Source: an uncultured Flavobacteriaceae bacterium
GTDB lineage: Bacteria; Bacteroidota; Bacteroidia; Flavobacteriales; Flavobacteriaceae
Direction of reading: 5' to 3'
NCBI GenBank assembly: GCA_905181835.1
Contig: CAJIZF010000004.1
Span: forward strand, 186,001-250,000
DNA length: 64,000 nt
In this document: positions 1 through 8,311 of the stretch, piece by piece
Position numbering within the stretch: the first letter of the stretch is position 1
Layout: the number at the start of each line of letters is the position of its first letter
The notes under the pieces: generated by a model
Databases searched by the model: none
The model's input: the letters and a program-made list of their open reading frames with translations, nothing else
Told to the model about the DNA's origin: nothing
Made by a program: the position numbers and the translations under genes

Positions 1-301
1 TAATTTTTATTCTTTTGATGCCGCCTATTATAAAAATTTCTGGGCTGCATTTGATGTGCCCAGACATTTATGGCATTTTTCAAAGGCATCTATGAATAAA
101 CTCTTCTCCGATAAATTATCACTCTTAAAAATAAGTCCGATGGTTTTCGATTCATTTTACGTAAGTATACTTTCGGAAAAAAATAAGTCAGGAAAATTAA
201 ATTTATTTAAAGCTTTTTTTGTAGGATTAAGATCAAATATGTATGCTTTGTCTACTAAGGAATATTCATCACTTATTTATTGCTACCAAAAACCCGAATA
301 A
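1..301 (+). CDS. class I SAM-dependent methyltransferase, C-terminal part
   Basis: The window opens inside this gene; the frame is open from base 2 to the TAA at 299-301, giving 99 codons. The part seen contains a VPRHLWHF segment followed by a C-terminal region typical of flavobacterial methyltransferases of the UbiE/UbiG-like group. The SAM-binding Rossmann motifs lie upstream of the window, so the function rests on the tail only. The substrate cannot be told. It converges on the delta' gene. Confidence 0.55.
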   Translation, partial: NFYSFDAAYYKNFWAAFDVPRHLWHFSKASMNKLFSDKLSLLKISPMVFDSFYVSILSEKNKSGKLNLFKAFFVGLRSNMYALSTKEYSSLIYCYQKPE

Positions 302-446
302 ATCAAAATAAGCCTTTTTAAGACGGTTTTATAGCTTTAACTAATAAGATTTAGTCTTATTTAGTTATGTGGTATAAAAAGACGCTTTATTTAAAACAAA
401 ATCAATAAGAAGGATTTATTGTTTAAAAAATTTAAATAGATAATCC
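302..446. other. intergenic region between convergent genes, with imperfect hairpins
   Basis: This 145-base stretch separates two converging genes. An imperfect inverted repeat (AACTAATAAGA at 339-349 and TCTTATTTAGTT at 355-366, one bulge) and a second pair (AAGGATT at 410-416, AATCCTT at 443-449) could act as weak bidirectional terminators. Neither is followed by a clean T tract. Confidence 0.3.
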
Positions 447-1601
447 TTATAAACTTTCTTTTCTATGTATTAACCGTGTCAATCGAATAGACACATCTGT
501 AAAAATAATTTTTGCATTTCCATTTCTTTCTATATGAAAAATGGCTTTTTCAATCTCTTCTTTTATTTCTAAAATATTATGATGATGAATATATTCCGAG
601 AACTTATCAAAAGAAAATTTTCCATCATGACTTTGAAAGTAAATTAATGACTCCGCTTTGTAGTTTTTGAGCATTGCTTGCCGAAAGATTTCCAAACAAA
701 AATTCAAGAATTTCTTTTGGGTTTCGCGCCCTTCTTCTGCCAACCTCTCACTCCAATTAAATAATTCATTTATAGCCTCTTTGTCCTTTTTGGCTTTAAA
801 AGCGGTACGCACCCAATACACAAAAAGATCTTCAAATAAAACTTCATTACCATTATTTTTTATAAGTTGAAGTGCTTTATTTAAATCTCCATTAGACTGG
901 TGACTAATTTTTCTTGCTTCATTATTTTTTAAAGCATGAGCCTCCACTAACCTCAGGTAAATCTCCTCTTCAGCTAGAATTGGAATATGTAATTTTTGAC
1001 AACGAGATTGAATGGTTCCCAGGATATTCTCAACATTTTCTGTTAAAAGTAATAGTACTGTTTTATCAGGAGGTTCTTCTATAAGTTTTAACAGTTGATT
1101 CGCACATTCGTTATTCATTTTATCTGCCATCCAAATTATTAGCACCTTATAACCACCTTCATAGGATTTCAATGACAGCTTTTTTGTAATAGAGACCGCT
1201 TCATGCTTACTGATGTTCCCTTGCTTCTTTTCTATTCCTATAAATTGATACCAATTATACAAAGAGGAATAGGAGCTCTGAATTACAAAGTCTCTCCATT
1301 GGCTAGAAAAATTATCAGAGATGGGGTTTTTTTTAACATTCTCGTTGGTATTAACCGGGTAGACAAAATGTAAATCGGGATGCGCTAGTTTTTCAACTTT
1401 AGTTTTACAATTAGTATATGAAACACTTTCCTTTTCATGCGACTGACATAATATTTCATTTGCATAACTTAACGCTAAAGGTAATAACCCAGATCCTGAC
1501 TTTCCAATAAATAGTTGAGTGTGGGGTATTCTGCCATCTTTTACCGTCATGGTTAGATGAGATTTTATGTGTTGTTGCCCTAAAACATTTGAGAAAGTCA
1601 T
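447..1601 (-). CDS. holB: DNA polymerase III subunit delta'
   Basis: Clamp-loader subunit of the replicative polymerase, related to the AAA+ proteins DnaX/HolB. From the ATG at 1601 the protein is 384 residues; a TTG two codons upstream is possible but less likely. The N-terminus ([14 protein letters not shown]) is characteristic of delta'. The P-loop is degenerate (GKSGSGLL, no lysine in the GxxGxGK position), as known for delta' subunits that do not hydrolyse ATP. The SRC sensor motif is kept near residues 199-201. Only two cysteines remain where other delta' proteins have a four-cysteine zinc site. It is divergent from pgk, with overlapping promoters. Confidence 0.88.
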   Translation of the reverse strand: MTFSNVLGQQHIKSHLTMTVKDGRIPHTQLFIGKSGSGLLPLALSYANEILCQSHEKESVSYTNCKTKVEKLAHPDLHFVYPVNTNENVKKNPISDNFSSQWRDFVIQSSYSSLYNWYQFIGIEKKQGNISKHEAVSITKKLSLKSYEGGYKVLIIWMADKMNNECANQLLKLIEEPPDKTVLLLLTENVENILGTIQSRCQKLHIPILAEEEIYLRLVEAHALKNNEARKISHQSNGDLNKALQLIKNNGNEVLFEDLFVYWVRTAFKAKKDKEAINELFNWSERLAEEGRETQKKFLNFCLEIFRQAMLKNYKAESLIYFQSHDGKFSFDKFSEYIHHHNILEIKEEIEKAIFHIERNGNAKIIFTDVSIRLTRLIHRKESL

Positions 1602-1638
1602 ACACAATATTACGGTTTTTTAGTTAAAAAGAACCTTT

Positions 1639-1646
1639 CAAAAATA
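1639..1646 (-). promoter_or_regulatory. -7 box of the holB promoter
   Basis: Read on the minus strand this is TATTTTTG, a perfect match to the Bacteroidota -7 consensus TANNTTTG, 38 bases before the ATG at 1601. A TTG lies about 21 bases further upstream. It nearly touches the oppositely directed pgk box. Confidence 0.5.
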
Positions 1647-1647
1647 G

Positions 1648-1655
1648 TATATTTA
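1648..1655 (+). promoter_or_regulatory. -7 box of the pgk promoter
   Basis: TATATTTA matches seven of eight positions of the Bacteroidota -7 consensus (A for the final G) and lies 18 bases before the pgk ATG, giving a very short leader. Confidence 0.4.
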
Positions 1656-1673
1656 CAGTCCAAAATTCAATTT

Positions 1674-2861
1674 ATGAAAACAGTTAACGACTTTAATTTT
1701 GAAAACAAAAAAGCACTAATTCGAGTAGATTTTAATGTGCCTTTAAATGAGAATTTAGAAGTTGCCGATAGCACTCGAATCTTAGCCGCTAAAAGCACTA
1801 TTATAAAAGTCTTAGAAGATGGAGGTAGTTGTGTTTTAATGTCTCACTTAGGAAGACCAAATGGTGTAGAAGAAAAGTTTTCATTAAAAAATATAGCTTC
1901 TAAAGTAAGTGAAATTATAGGTGTACAGATTCAATTTTCTGAAAATTGTATGGGCGAAAAAGCTGAACAAGCCGTCGCAGAACTGGAAAACGGAGAGATT
2001 TTACTTTTAGAAAATCTACGATTTCATAAAGAAGAAAAAGCAGGTGATGACGAGTTCGCTAAAGAACTTTCAAAGTTGGGAGACATTTATGTTAACGATG
2101 CTTTTGGAACTGCACATAGGGCACACGCTTCTACGGCTGTTCTTGCTAAATATTTTCCCAAAAACAAATGTTATGGTTTGTTATTAGCCTCAGAAATTAA
2201 AAACATCCATAAAGTTTTAACTGATAGCGAAAAACCTGTTACAGCAATTATAGGTGGCGCTAAAGTGTCTTCAAAGATTACGATTATAGAAAGTATTTTA
2301 GATAAAATAGATCATTTAATTATTGGCGGAGGAATGGCATTTACGTTTATAAAAGCTCAGGGAGGTAGTATTGGTTCTTCTTTAGTTGAAGATGATAAGC
2401 AAGAAATGGCTTTATCCATATTAAAATTAGGGAAAGAAAAGAATGTAAAAATTCATTTACCTGTAGACGCTATTATAGCAGATCAGTTTTCGAATGATGC
2501 TCATACAAAAACAGAAGCAATTAATACTATTCCTGAAGGCTGGATGGGACTGGATGTTGGATCTAAAACCAATACTATTTTTAGAGAAGTTATTTTAAAT
2601 TCCAAAACTATCTTATGGAATGGGCCTGTAGGTGTTTTTGAAATGGAGAATTTTGCAACTGGAACCATATCTTTAGGAAATGCAATTGCAGAGGCTACCG
2701 AAAACGGCACTTTTTCATTAGTAGGTGGTGGAGATTCGGTGGCTGCTGTAAAACAATTTAATTTAACTGAAAAAGTAAGCTATGTTTCAACTGGTGGAGG
2801 CGCTATGTTAGAAATGTTAGAAGGAAAAACACTTCCAGGGATTCAAGCAATATTAGATTAA
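1674..2861 (+). CDS. pgk: phosphoglycerate kinase
   Basis: Cytosolic glycolytic enzyme that transfers phosphate from 1,3-bisphosphoglycerate to ADP. At 395 residues it has the normal bacterial length. Visible signatures are RVDFNVP (17-23), SHLGRP (57-62), the GGAKVSSK nucleotide-domain segment and the C-terminal GGGDS phosphate-binding loop. The ATG at 1674 lies just behind a Bacteroidota-type -7 box. It is divergent from holB and followed after a short gap by a cell-wall gene with its own promoter, so it is probably monocistronic. Confidence 0.97.
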   Translation: MKTVNDFNFENKKALIRVDFNVPLNENLEVADSTRILAAKSTIIKVLEDGGSCVLMSHLGRPNGVEEKFSLKNIASKVSEIIGVQIQFSENCMGEKAEQAVAELENGEILLLENLRFHKEEKAGDDEFAKELSKLGDIYVNDAFGTAHRAHASTAVLAKYFPKNKCYGLLLASEIKNIHKVLTDSEKPVTAIIGGAKVSSKITIIESILDKIDHLIIGGGMAFTFIKAQGGSIGSSLVEDDKQEMALSILKLGKEKNVKIHLPVDAIIADQFSNDAHTKTEAINTIPEGWMGLDVGSKTNTIFREVILNSKTILWNGPVGVFEMENFATGTISLGNAIAEATENGTFSLVGGGDSVAAVKQFNLTEKVSYVSTGGGAMLEMLEGKTLPGIQAILD

Positions 2862-2909
2862 TTTTTCTCGAATTATAATAAATAAATAACAAAAGATTCT
2901 CAAAAATAG

Positions 2910-2939
2910 TTGCCTTTAGAGTCTCTTTTCCTAAATTTA
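2910..2939 (+). promoter_or_regulatory. promoter of the lytic transglycosylase gene
   Basis: TTG at 2910-2912, a 19-base spacer and TAAATTTA at 2932-2939 fit the Bacteroidota -33/-7 pattern with one mismatch in the -7 box. The ATG follows 33 bases later. Confidence 0.45.
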
Positions 2940-2972
2940 TAATTAATTTAAATAGGACTCACGCTTTTCTGT

Positions 2973-4553
2973 ATGACCATCAGATTATTATCCCCATCAA
3001 TTCTTGTAATATTTTTATATACTAGCATTATAAAAATGAACGCACAAGTAGTTAAAGTTGTTGACAGTTTAAAAAGTGTTACTTCCCTATCTCCAGCAAA
3101 AAGTATCAAACGTCAAGACACAATTATCCTTCAAGACTTTAAAATTGATACCAGCCTATCTAATCTTAACTTCTCCTATAGTGATACTTTAATACTGGAC
3201 TTAAAAGATCAAAAAAAAGCAAAATCTAGTGATAGCTTGTGGTTAAAAGAACTTTATGACTCCAAAAGATTTGAAGAAGTTTTTGGAAGTATTACTATTG
3301 AAGAAATTAAACTTACTGAATATGAAGATTTACCAACAGAACTTCTTAAATATCGTTTAGAGCAACTAGATGCTAAAACCCCTTTTAATATAAGTTACAA
3401 TCCTTCATTAGAAAGGTTAATAAAACACTATCTAAAAACAAGAAGAGTATCTATGTCTAGGCTAATGGCTTTAAGTGATTACTTTTTTCCGATGTTTGAA
3501 GAGGAGTTTGCTAAATATGATTTGCCTTTAGAAATTAAATATTTAGCAGTTGTAGAGTCCGCTTTAAATCCATCAGCAAAGTCTAGAGTTGGCGCTAAAG
3601 GTTTGTGGCAATTTATGTTCACGACTGGAAAAATTTATGGTCTTGAAGTAAGTTCTTACGTGGACGAAAGATCCGATCCGGCAATGGCAACAGCTGCAGC
3701 CGCAAAGTACCTAAAGAGTCTTCATAAAATTTTTGACGATTGGGATTTGGCTTTAGCAGCTTATAACTCTGGTCCTGGAAATGTTTCAAAAGCAATTCGT
3801 CGTTCAGGAGGAGAAACTAATTATTGGAAAATTAGAAATAAATTACCCAGAGAAACAGCTGGTTATGTCCCCGCTTTTTTAGCAACGATGTATATTTTTG
3901 AATATGCCGCCGAACATGGTTTTAAGAGTAGTGGGCCTCGATACCATTCGATAGCAACAGATACTATACAAGTTAAAAGGCTAATTACCTTTGAGCAAAT
4001 CTCAAAAGCGGTAAATTTATCTGTAGACGAAATTCAGTTTTTAAACCCCTCCTATAAACTAGAAATTATTCCATATATTGATGATAAAAATTATGCGCTA
4101 CGTTTACCAATTCAAGCTATTGGAAAGTTTGTTGCTAACGAAGATCTAATTTATGCATTAGCTGAGGAGGAAAACAGTAAAGAAAATGCTAATATTCCTA
4201 AATACATAGAGCAACCCGATAGAATTAGATATCGTGTAAAAAGTGGCGATTATTTAGGGAAAATAGCCGAGCGATATGGTGTTGGTGTAAGTCAGATTAA
4301 AAGATGGAATGAGCTAACAAACGACAATCTTAAAGTAGGACAGCGATTAACTATTTATCCAACTAAGCCAATAGTTGCAGAAAGTGTTTCTAGAAAAGAT
4401 AACGGGGGTCTGTACATTGTTAAAAAAGGAGACTCTTTATGGAGTATTTCTCAAAATTTTCCTGGAGTTTCCATACAGAATATTAAAAAATGGAACGATA
4501 TTAGTAGTAACAATTTAAAACCCGGTATGAAATTAAAAGTTTCTAAAGGTTAA
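2973..4553 (+). CDS. LysM-containing lytic transglycosylase (MltD-like)
   Basis: Predicted exported murein lytic transglycosylase that cleaves the MurNAc-GlcNAc bond to form anhydro-MurNAc. The protein has a signal peptide or anchor in residues 1-24, a long linker, an SLT domain whose probable catalytic glutamate is E195 (AVVESALNP, followed by GAKGLWQF), and two C-terminal LysM repeats near 423-468 and 480-524 that should bind peptidoglycan. Order and 526-residue length match flavobacterial MltD-type enzymes. The DUF4837 lipoprotein gene follows 21 bases after the stop and is likely cotranscribed. Confidence 0.92.
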   Translation: MTIRLLSPSILVIFLYTSIIKMNAQVVKVVDSLKSVTSLSPAKSIKRQDTIILQDFKIDTSLSNLNFSYSDTLILDLKDQKKAKSSDSLWLKELYDSKRFEEVFGSITIEEIKLTEYEDLPTELLKYRLEQLDAKTPFNISYNPSLERLIKHYLKTRRVSMSRLMALSDYFFPMFEEEFAKYDLPLEIKYLAVVESALNPSAKSRVGAKGLWQFMFTTGKIYGLEVSSYVDERSDPAMATAAAAKYLKSLHKIFDDWDLALAAYNSGPGNVSKAIRRSGGETNYWKIRNKLPRETAGYVPAFLATMYIFEYAAEHGFKSSGPRYHSIATDTIQVKRLITFEQISKAVNLSVDEIQFLNPSYKLEIIPYIDDKNYALRLPIQAIGKFVANEDLIYALAEEENSKENANIPKYIEQPDRIRYRVKSGDYLGKIAERYGVGVSQIKRWNELTNDNLKVGQRLTIYPTKPIVAESVSRKDNGGLYIVKKGDSLWSISQNFPGVSIQNIKKWNDISSNNLKPGMKLKVSKG

Positions 4554-4574
4554 TATTTAAAAAAACAGTTGTTA

Positions 4575-5555
4575 ATGAAATCGATTTCTTTTACGTCCTT
4601 AGTTTTTTTCACTTTAATTTCTTGTGTTAATAACGGTAATAAAAACACCTATAAACAAAAGTCAGTAGGAAATATTAATTCACTACAAGTATTGATAACT
4701 GACGAATTATGGAATAATAAAGTTGGCGAAAAAATAAGAAATTATTTTGCAGCCCCTACTGAAGGACTGCCTCAAGAAGAGCCTTTATTCTCAATTAATC
4801 AAATGGATCCCTCTACTTTTTCAGGTTTTATAAAAAGTAATCGTCTTTTTTTACATGTTACCATTGGAGAAGAAGATAACTATACTTTAGTAACCGATCC
4901 TTACGCGAGGCCACAGACAGGCGTAATAATCACAGCGCAAACCGAAGAAAGCTTACTAAAGTTAATCGTCGAAAATCAAAAAGAAATAATCAATGCCTAC
5001 AACAATTCAGAAATAAAAGAACGCCAAAGAAGGACCGCCATATCTTTAAAAGTAATCGACTCTCTAAAGGAGTATTTTGGTTTGACAATAAATATACCTT
5101 CGGCGTATCGAACAGCTCATAAAGGCAAGGATTTCTTTTGGCTCCGCAAAGATCTAAAAAAAACAGGATCTACTAATATTTTTATATATGAAACAGCTTT
5201 AAATAAAATAACAAGTGATAGTTTAGCTCTTGGGCAAATATTAACAGTAATAAGAGATTCAATCGGAGGGAGTCTTTTGCCAGTAGAAGATAATGGTAAA
5301 TTTGGCACCGACTATTCTTATTCTCCAAATTTTTATGTTACAGAATTAGATGGAAATTTTGCATACAAAACAAAAGGGATGTGGGATATAGAAAATGAAT
5401 TTATGGCAGGGCCTTTTGTAAATTATGCAGTAAGAGATACCATTAATAAAAGATACTTAATTATCGAGGGATTTACGTTTGCACCAGCAGAACGCAAACG
5501 GAACCTTCAGTTTGAGTTGGAATCAATAATTCAATCGGTAAGGATTAGCAGATAG
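4575..5555 (+). CDS. DUF4837 family lipoprotein
   Basis: Bacteroidota-specific lipoprotein of unknown function, 326 residues from the ATG at 4575; a TTG two codons upstream is an alternative start. The signal peptide ends in LISC with C17 as the likely lipidated residue. The body carries conserved-looking stretches such as WLRKDLKK and GMWDIENEFM that I recognise from DUF4837. No catalytic motif is evident. Placement directly behind a lytic transglycosylase suggests a role in the envelope, but this is inference from context. The gene converges on tatA with only five bases between the stops. Confidence 0.8.
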   Translation: MKSISFTSLVFFTLISCVNNGNKNTYKQKSVGNINSLQVLITDELWNNKVGEKIRNYFAAPTEGLPQEEPLFSINQMDPSTFSGFIKSNRLFLHVTIGEEDNYTLVTDPYARPQTGVIITAQTEESLLKLIVENQKEIINAYNNSEIKERQRRTAISLKVIDSLKEYFGLTINIPSAYRTAHKGKDFFWLRKDLKKTGSTNIFIYETALNKITSDSLALGQILTVIRDSIGGSLLPVEDNGKFGTDYSYSPNFYVTELDGNFAYKTKGMWDIENEFMAGPFVNYAVRDTINKRYLIIEGFTFAPAERKRNLQFELESIIQSVRISR

Positions 5556-5577
5556 ACGATTTATTTTTCTTCGTCTA
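5553..5577. terminator. possible bidirectional hairpin between converging genes
   Basis: TAGACGA (5553-5559) and TCGTCTA (5571-5577) form a 7-bp stem around an 11-base loop rich in T. It sits across the stop codons of both converging genes. No proper T tract follows on the plus strand, so terminator function is uncertain. Confidence 0.35.
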
Positions 5578-5752
5578 GTTGATTTTCGTCCTTAGAAGCA
5601 TCTTTAGAGGCATCCTTGAATTCTTTAAGACCGCTACCTAAACCACGCATTAATTCGGGAATTTTTCTTCCTCCAAATAATAATAATACCACCACGACAA
5701 TTAAGACTATTTGTGGCCATCCAATAACTAAAGGTAACATTGCTATATTCAT
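5561..5752 (-). CDS. tatA: twin-arginine translocase subunit TatA/TatE
   Basis: Small membrane protein of the Tat pathway, which exports folded proteins. From the ATG at 5752 it has 63 residues; an ATG two codons upstream (5758) is equally possible, but a TTG at 5773 falls inside the promoter box and is excluded. The layout is typical: short periplasmic N-terminus, one membrane helix ([13 protein letters not shown]), the FGG hinge, an amphipathic helix ([16 protein letters not shown]) and an acidic tail. No tatC is nearby. Confidence 0.93.
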   Translation of the reverse strand: MNIAMLPLVIGWPQIVLIVVVVLLLFGGRKIPELMRGLGSGLKEFKDASKDASKDENQLDEEK

Positions 5753-5770
5753 TATCATAGATTTAAAAGA

Positions 5771-5778
5771 CAAATGTA
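5771..5778 (-). promoter_or_regulatory. -7 box of the tatA promoter
   Basis: On the minus strand this reads TACATTTG, a perfect TANNTTTG match, 19 bases before the ATG at 5752. It helps decide the tatA start. Confidence 0.5.
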
Positions 5779-5872
5779 ATAAGAAATCATCAGAAACATC
5801 GTTTTAAAACTAATTAAGCTTTTATTATTAATAAACTTATATCAGTAAACCAAATACTAGTATACTAATTTT

Positions 5873-5880
5873 TATATTTG
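5873..5880 (+). promoter_or_regulatory. -7 box of the M23 peptidase gene
   Basis: TATATTTG is a perfect Bacteroidota -7 box, 19 bases ahead of the ATG at 5900. No clear -33 TTG is visible at the right distance. Confidence 0.5.
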
Positions 5881-5899
5881 CTATTCGGACATCTCTATA

Positions 5900-6763
5900 A
5901 TGGCTAAAGAAAATAAATCAAGAAAAATTAAATATAAATTGCTAAACAAGTATCGTTTAGTGGTGTTAAATGAAGATACTTTTGAAGAACGCCTTACTTT
6001 TAAACTCAACCGTCTAAACGTATTTGTATTTAGTATTATTCTTGTGTTTACTCTAATTTTAGTTACCAGTATTTTTATCGCATTTACCCCTCTAAGAGAA
6101 TATATCCCAGGATATTCCTCGGTTACACTAAAGAAAAACGCTGTGCAACTTGCCTATAAAACTGATTCTTTACAACAAGTAATTAAAATAAATGAACTCT
6201 ATTTTAGTTCTATAAAAAAAGTATTAAAAGGAGATGTGTCAAGCGTAAATTTCAATAAAGATTCAATTATTGAAGCTGCTAAGATAGATTTAACAGGTAT
6301 AGAGATAAATACTTCAAAAGAAGATTCGTTGTTAAGGGAAAAAGTATCGTTAGAAGATAAATACAATCCGTTAATTAATAATTCTGAAATTAATTTTGTT
6401 TTATTTCCTCCAGTCAAAGGAATTATTTCGCAAGAGTTCAACGCACGTGAAAAGCATTATGCCATTGATATTGTTACTTCAAAAGATGCACCAGTAAAAT
6501 CTGCTGCAGATGGGACCGTAATATTTTCAGAATGGACCACTCAAACCGGTTATGTAATTATTATTGAGCATTCTAATAACTTAATATCTGTTTATAAGCA
6601 CAATTCACAACTTTCAAAAGAACAGGGTACCTTAGTAAAGGCAGGAGAAGTTATAGCTACCGCAGGAAATACAGGTGAATTATCTACAGGACCCCATTTA
6701 CATTTTGAATTATGGAGTGATGGTTACCCTATTGACCCAACTAATTTTATAGACTTTGAATAA
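5900..6763 (+). CDS. membrane-anchored M23 family metallopeptidase
   Basis: Zinc endopeptidase of the LytM type, expected to cut peptide bridges in peptidoglycan. Residues 1-40 are basic and cytoplasmic, 41-63 form one membrane helix, and 165-287 form the M23 domain in the periplasm. The full set of zinc ligands and catalytic histidines is present: H186 and D190 (HYAID), H234, and H266/H268 (GPHLHFE), so it should be active. The stop is followed after three bases by the GH3-family gene, so the two form an operon behind one promoter. Confidence 0.93.
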   Translation: MAKENKSRKIKYKLLNKYRLVVLNEDTFEERLTFKLNRLNVFVFSIILVFTLILVTSIFIAFTPLREYIPGYSSVTLKKNAVQLAYKTDSLQQVIKINELYFSSIKKVLKGDVSSVNFNKDSIIEAAKIDLTGIEINTSKEDSLLREKVSLEDKYNPLINNSEINFVLFPPVKGIISQEFNAREKHYAIDIVTSKDAPVKSAADGTVIFSEWTTQTGYVIIIEHSNNLISVYKHNSQLSKEQGTLVKAGEVIATAGNTGELSTGPHLHFELWSDGYPIDPTNFIDFE

Positions 6764-6766
6764 ACT

Positions 6767-8260
6767 ATGTTTTTAAAATCTTTAGGAGCCAAAATACTAG
6801 CTAAAAAAGCAACAAAAAGCATAAAAAGATGGGCTTCTATACCAATAGAGACTCAGCAAAAAGTTTTTCAAAAACTAATTACTGAAGCCAAAAACACTTC
6901 CTTCGGTAAAGATCATGATTTTCAAAGCATTAAAACATATAATGATTTTGTTAAAAAAGTTCCAGTAAAGGATTACGAAAGCTTAAAAGATTATTTTGAA
7001 AGAACTGCACGTGGCGAAGAAAACGTATTGTGGAAAGGAAAGCCTGATTACATTGCGAAAACATCAGGAACCACTTCCGGAGCTAAATATATTCCAATAA
7101 CAAAAGATTCTATGCCGTTTCATATAGAAGCCGCTAAAAATGCCTTACTATGCTATATTGAAGAAACTGGTAATGTAGGTTTTGTAAGTGGGAAAATGAT
7201 TTTTCTACAAGGAAGCCCAGAATTAGAGATAAAAAATGGAATTAATATAGGACGATTATCAGGTATTGCCGCTCATTTTGTTCCGAAATATTTACAAAAA
7301 AACAGATTACCAAGCTGGAGAACTAATTGTATTGATGATTGGGAAACTAAAGTCGATGCTATTGTTGAAGAAACAAAGGATGAAAATATGACCCTTATTA
7401 GTGGAATTCCTTCTTGGATACAAATGTATTATGAAAAACTTCAAATAGCCTCTAATAAAAAAGTAGGTGATTTATTTAAAAACTATCAACTTTTTGTTTA
7501 CGGAGGTGTGAATTATGAACCATATCGGGCAAAATTTGAGAAAATGATCGGTAGAAAAATAGACAGTATAGAGTTGTATCCTGCCTCAGAGGGCTTTTTT
7601 GCTTTCCAAGATTCTCAAAAAGAAAAAGGAATGTTATTACAACTAAACTCTGGAATTTTTTATGAGTTTATTGAATCTTCAAAATTTTATGAGGAAAACC
7701 CAAAAAGAATAACGATTGGTGACGTTAAAATAGGAATAAATTATGTTATGATTATTTCAACAAATGCAGGCCTTTGGGCCTATAATATTGGAGATACGGT
7801 ACAATTTACTTCAGTTAGCCCGTATAGAGTAATTGTTTCTGGAAGGATAAAACATTTTATTTCAGCATTTGGAGAACACGTAATAGGAAAAGAAGTGGAA
7901 CAAGCCATAAATGAAGCTATGAAAAAATTTAAGTTTTATATTTCTGAATTTACAGTGGCTCCACAAATCAACTCTTTAGATGGAGAATTACCTTATCACG
8001 AATGGCTAATAGAGTTTGAGACATTGCCGGAAAATCTTGAAGAAATAGCATTTTTTATGGATACCATCATGCAAGATCAAAATACGTATTATAAAGATTT
8101 GATTAAAGGTAAGGTTCTTCAAACTTTAAAAATCACCTCTTTAAAAACCGATAGTTTTAATAACTATATGAAATCTCAAGGAAAACTAGGTGGGCAAAAT
8201 AAAGTACCTAGACTGTCTGATAATCGAAAGATTGCAGACGTTTTAATTAATCAGAGTTAA
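6767..8260 (+). CDS. GH3 auxin-responsive promoter family protein (acyl-adenylating enzyme)
   Basis: Member of the adenylate-forming superfamily named after plant GH3 amido synthetases, which activate an acid with ATP and join it to an amino acid. Here the substrate is unknown. The 497-residue protein carries the ATP/AMP-binding loop TSGTTSGAK at 99-107, the YPASEGFFAF segment, and a GRIKHFISAFGEHV segment near the C-terminal domain. The family is widespread in Bacteroidota, where hormones such as auxin are not expected to be the target. It follows the M23 peptidase gene by three bases, which suggests an envelope-related acyl or lipid substrate (inference). Confidence 0.88.
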   Translation: MFLKSLGAKILAKKATKSIKRWASIPIETQQKVFQKLITEAKNTSFGKDHDFQSIKTYNDFVKKVPVKDYESLKDYFERTARGEENVLWKGKPDYIAKTSGTTSGAKYIPITKDSMPFHIEAAKNALLCYIEETGNVGFVSGKMIFLQGSPELEIKNGINIGRLSGIAAHFVPKYLQKNRLPSWRTNCIDDWETKVDAIVEETKDENMTLISGIPSWIQMYYEKLQIASNKKVGDLFKNYQLFVYGGVNYEPYRAKFEKMIGRKIDSIELYPASEGFFAFQDSQKEKGMLLQLNSGIFYEFIESSKFYEENPKRITIGDVKIGINYVMIISTNAGLWAYNIGDTVQFTSVSPYRVIVSGRIKHFISAFGEHVIGKEVEQAINEAMKKFKFYISEFTVAPQINSLDGELPYHEWLIEFETLPENLEEIAFFMDTIMQDQNTYYKDLIKGKVLQTLKITSLKTDSFNNYMKSQGKLGGQNKVPRLSDNRKIADVLINQS

Positions 8261-8290
8261 ACACAATTTAATTTTTTCTTTTTATTATAG

Positions 8291-8298
8291 TATTTTTG
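8291..8298 (+). promoter_or_regulatory. -7 box of the DUF6909 gene
   Basis: TATTTTTG is a perfect Bacteroidota -7 box lying only 14 bases before the ATG, so the leader would be about seven bases long. Confidence 0.5.
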
Positions 8299-8311
8299 AA
8301 CAAATAAGGAT

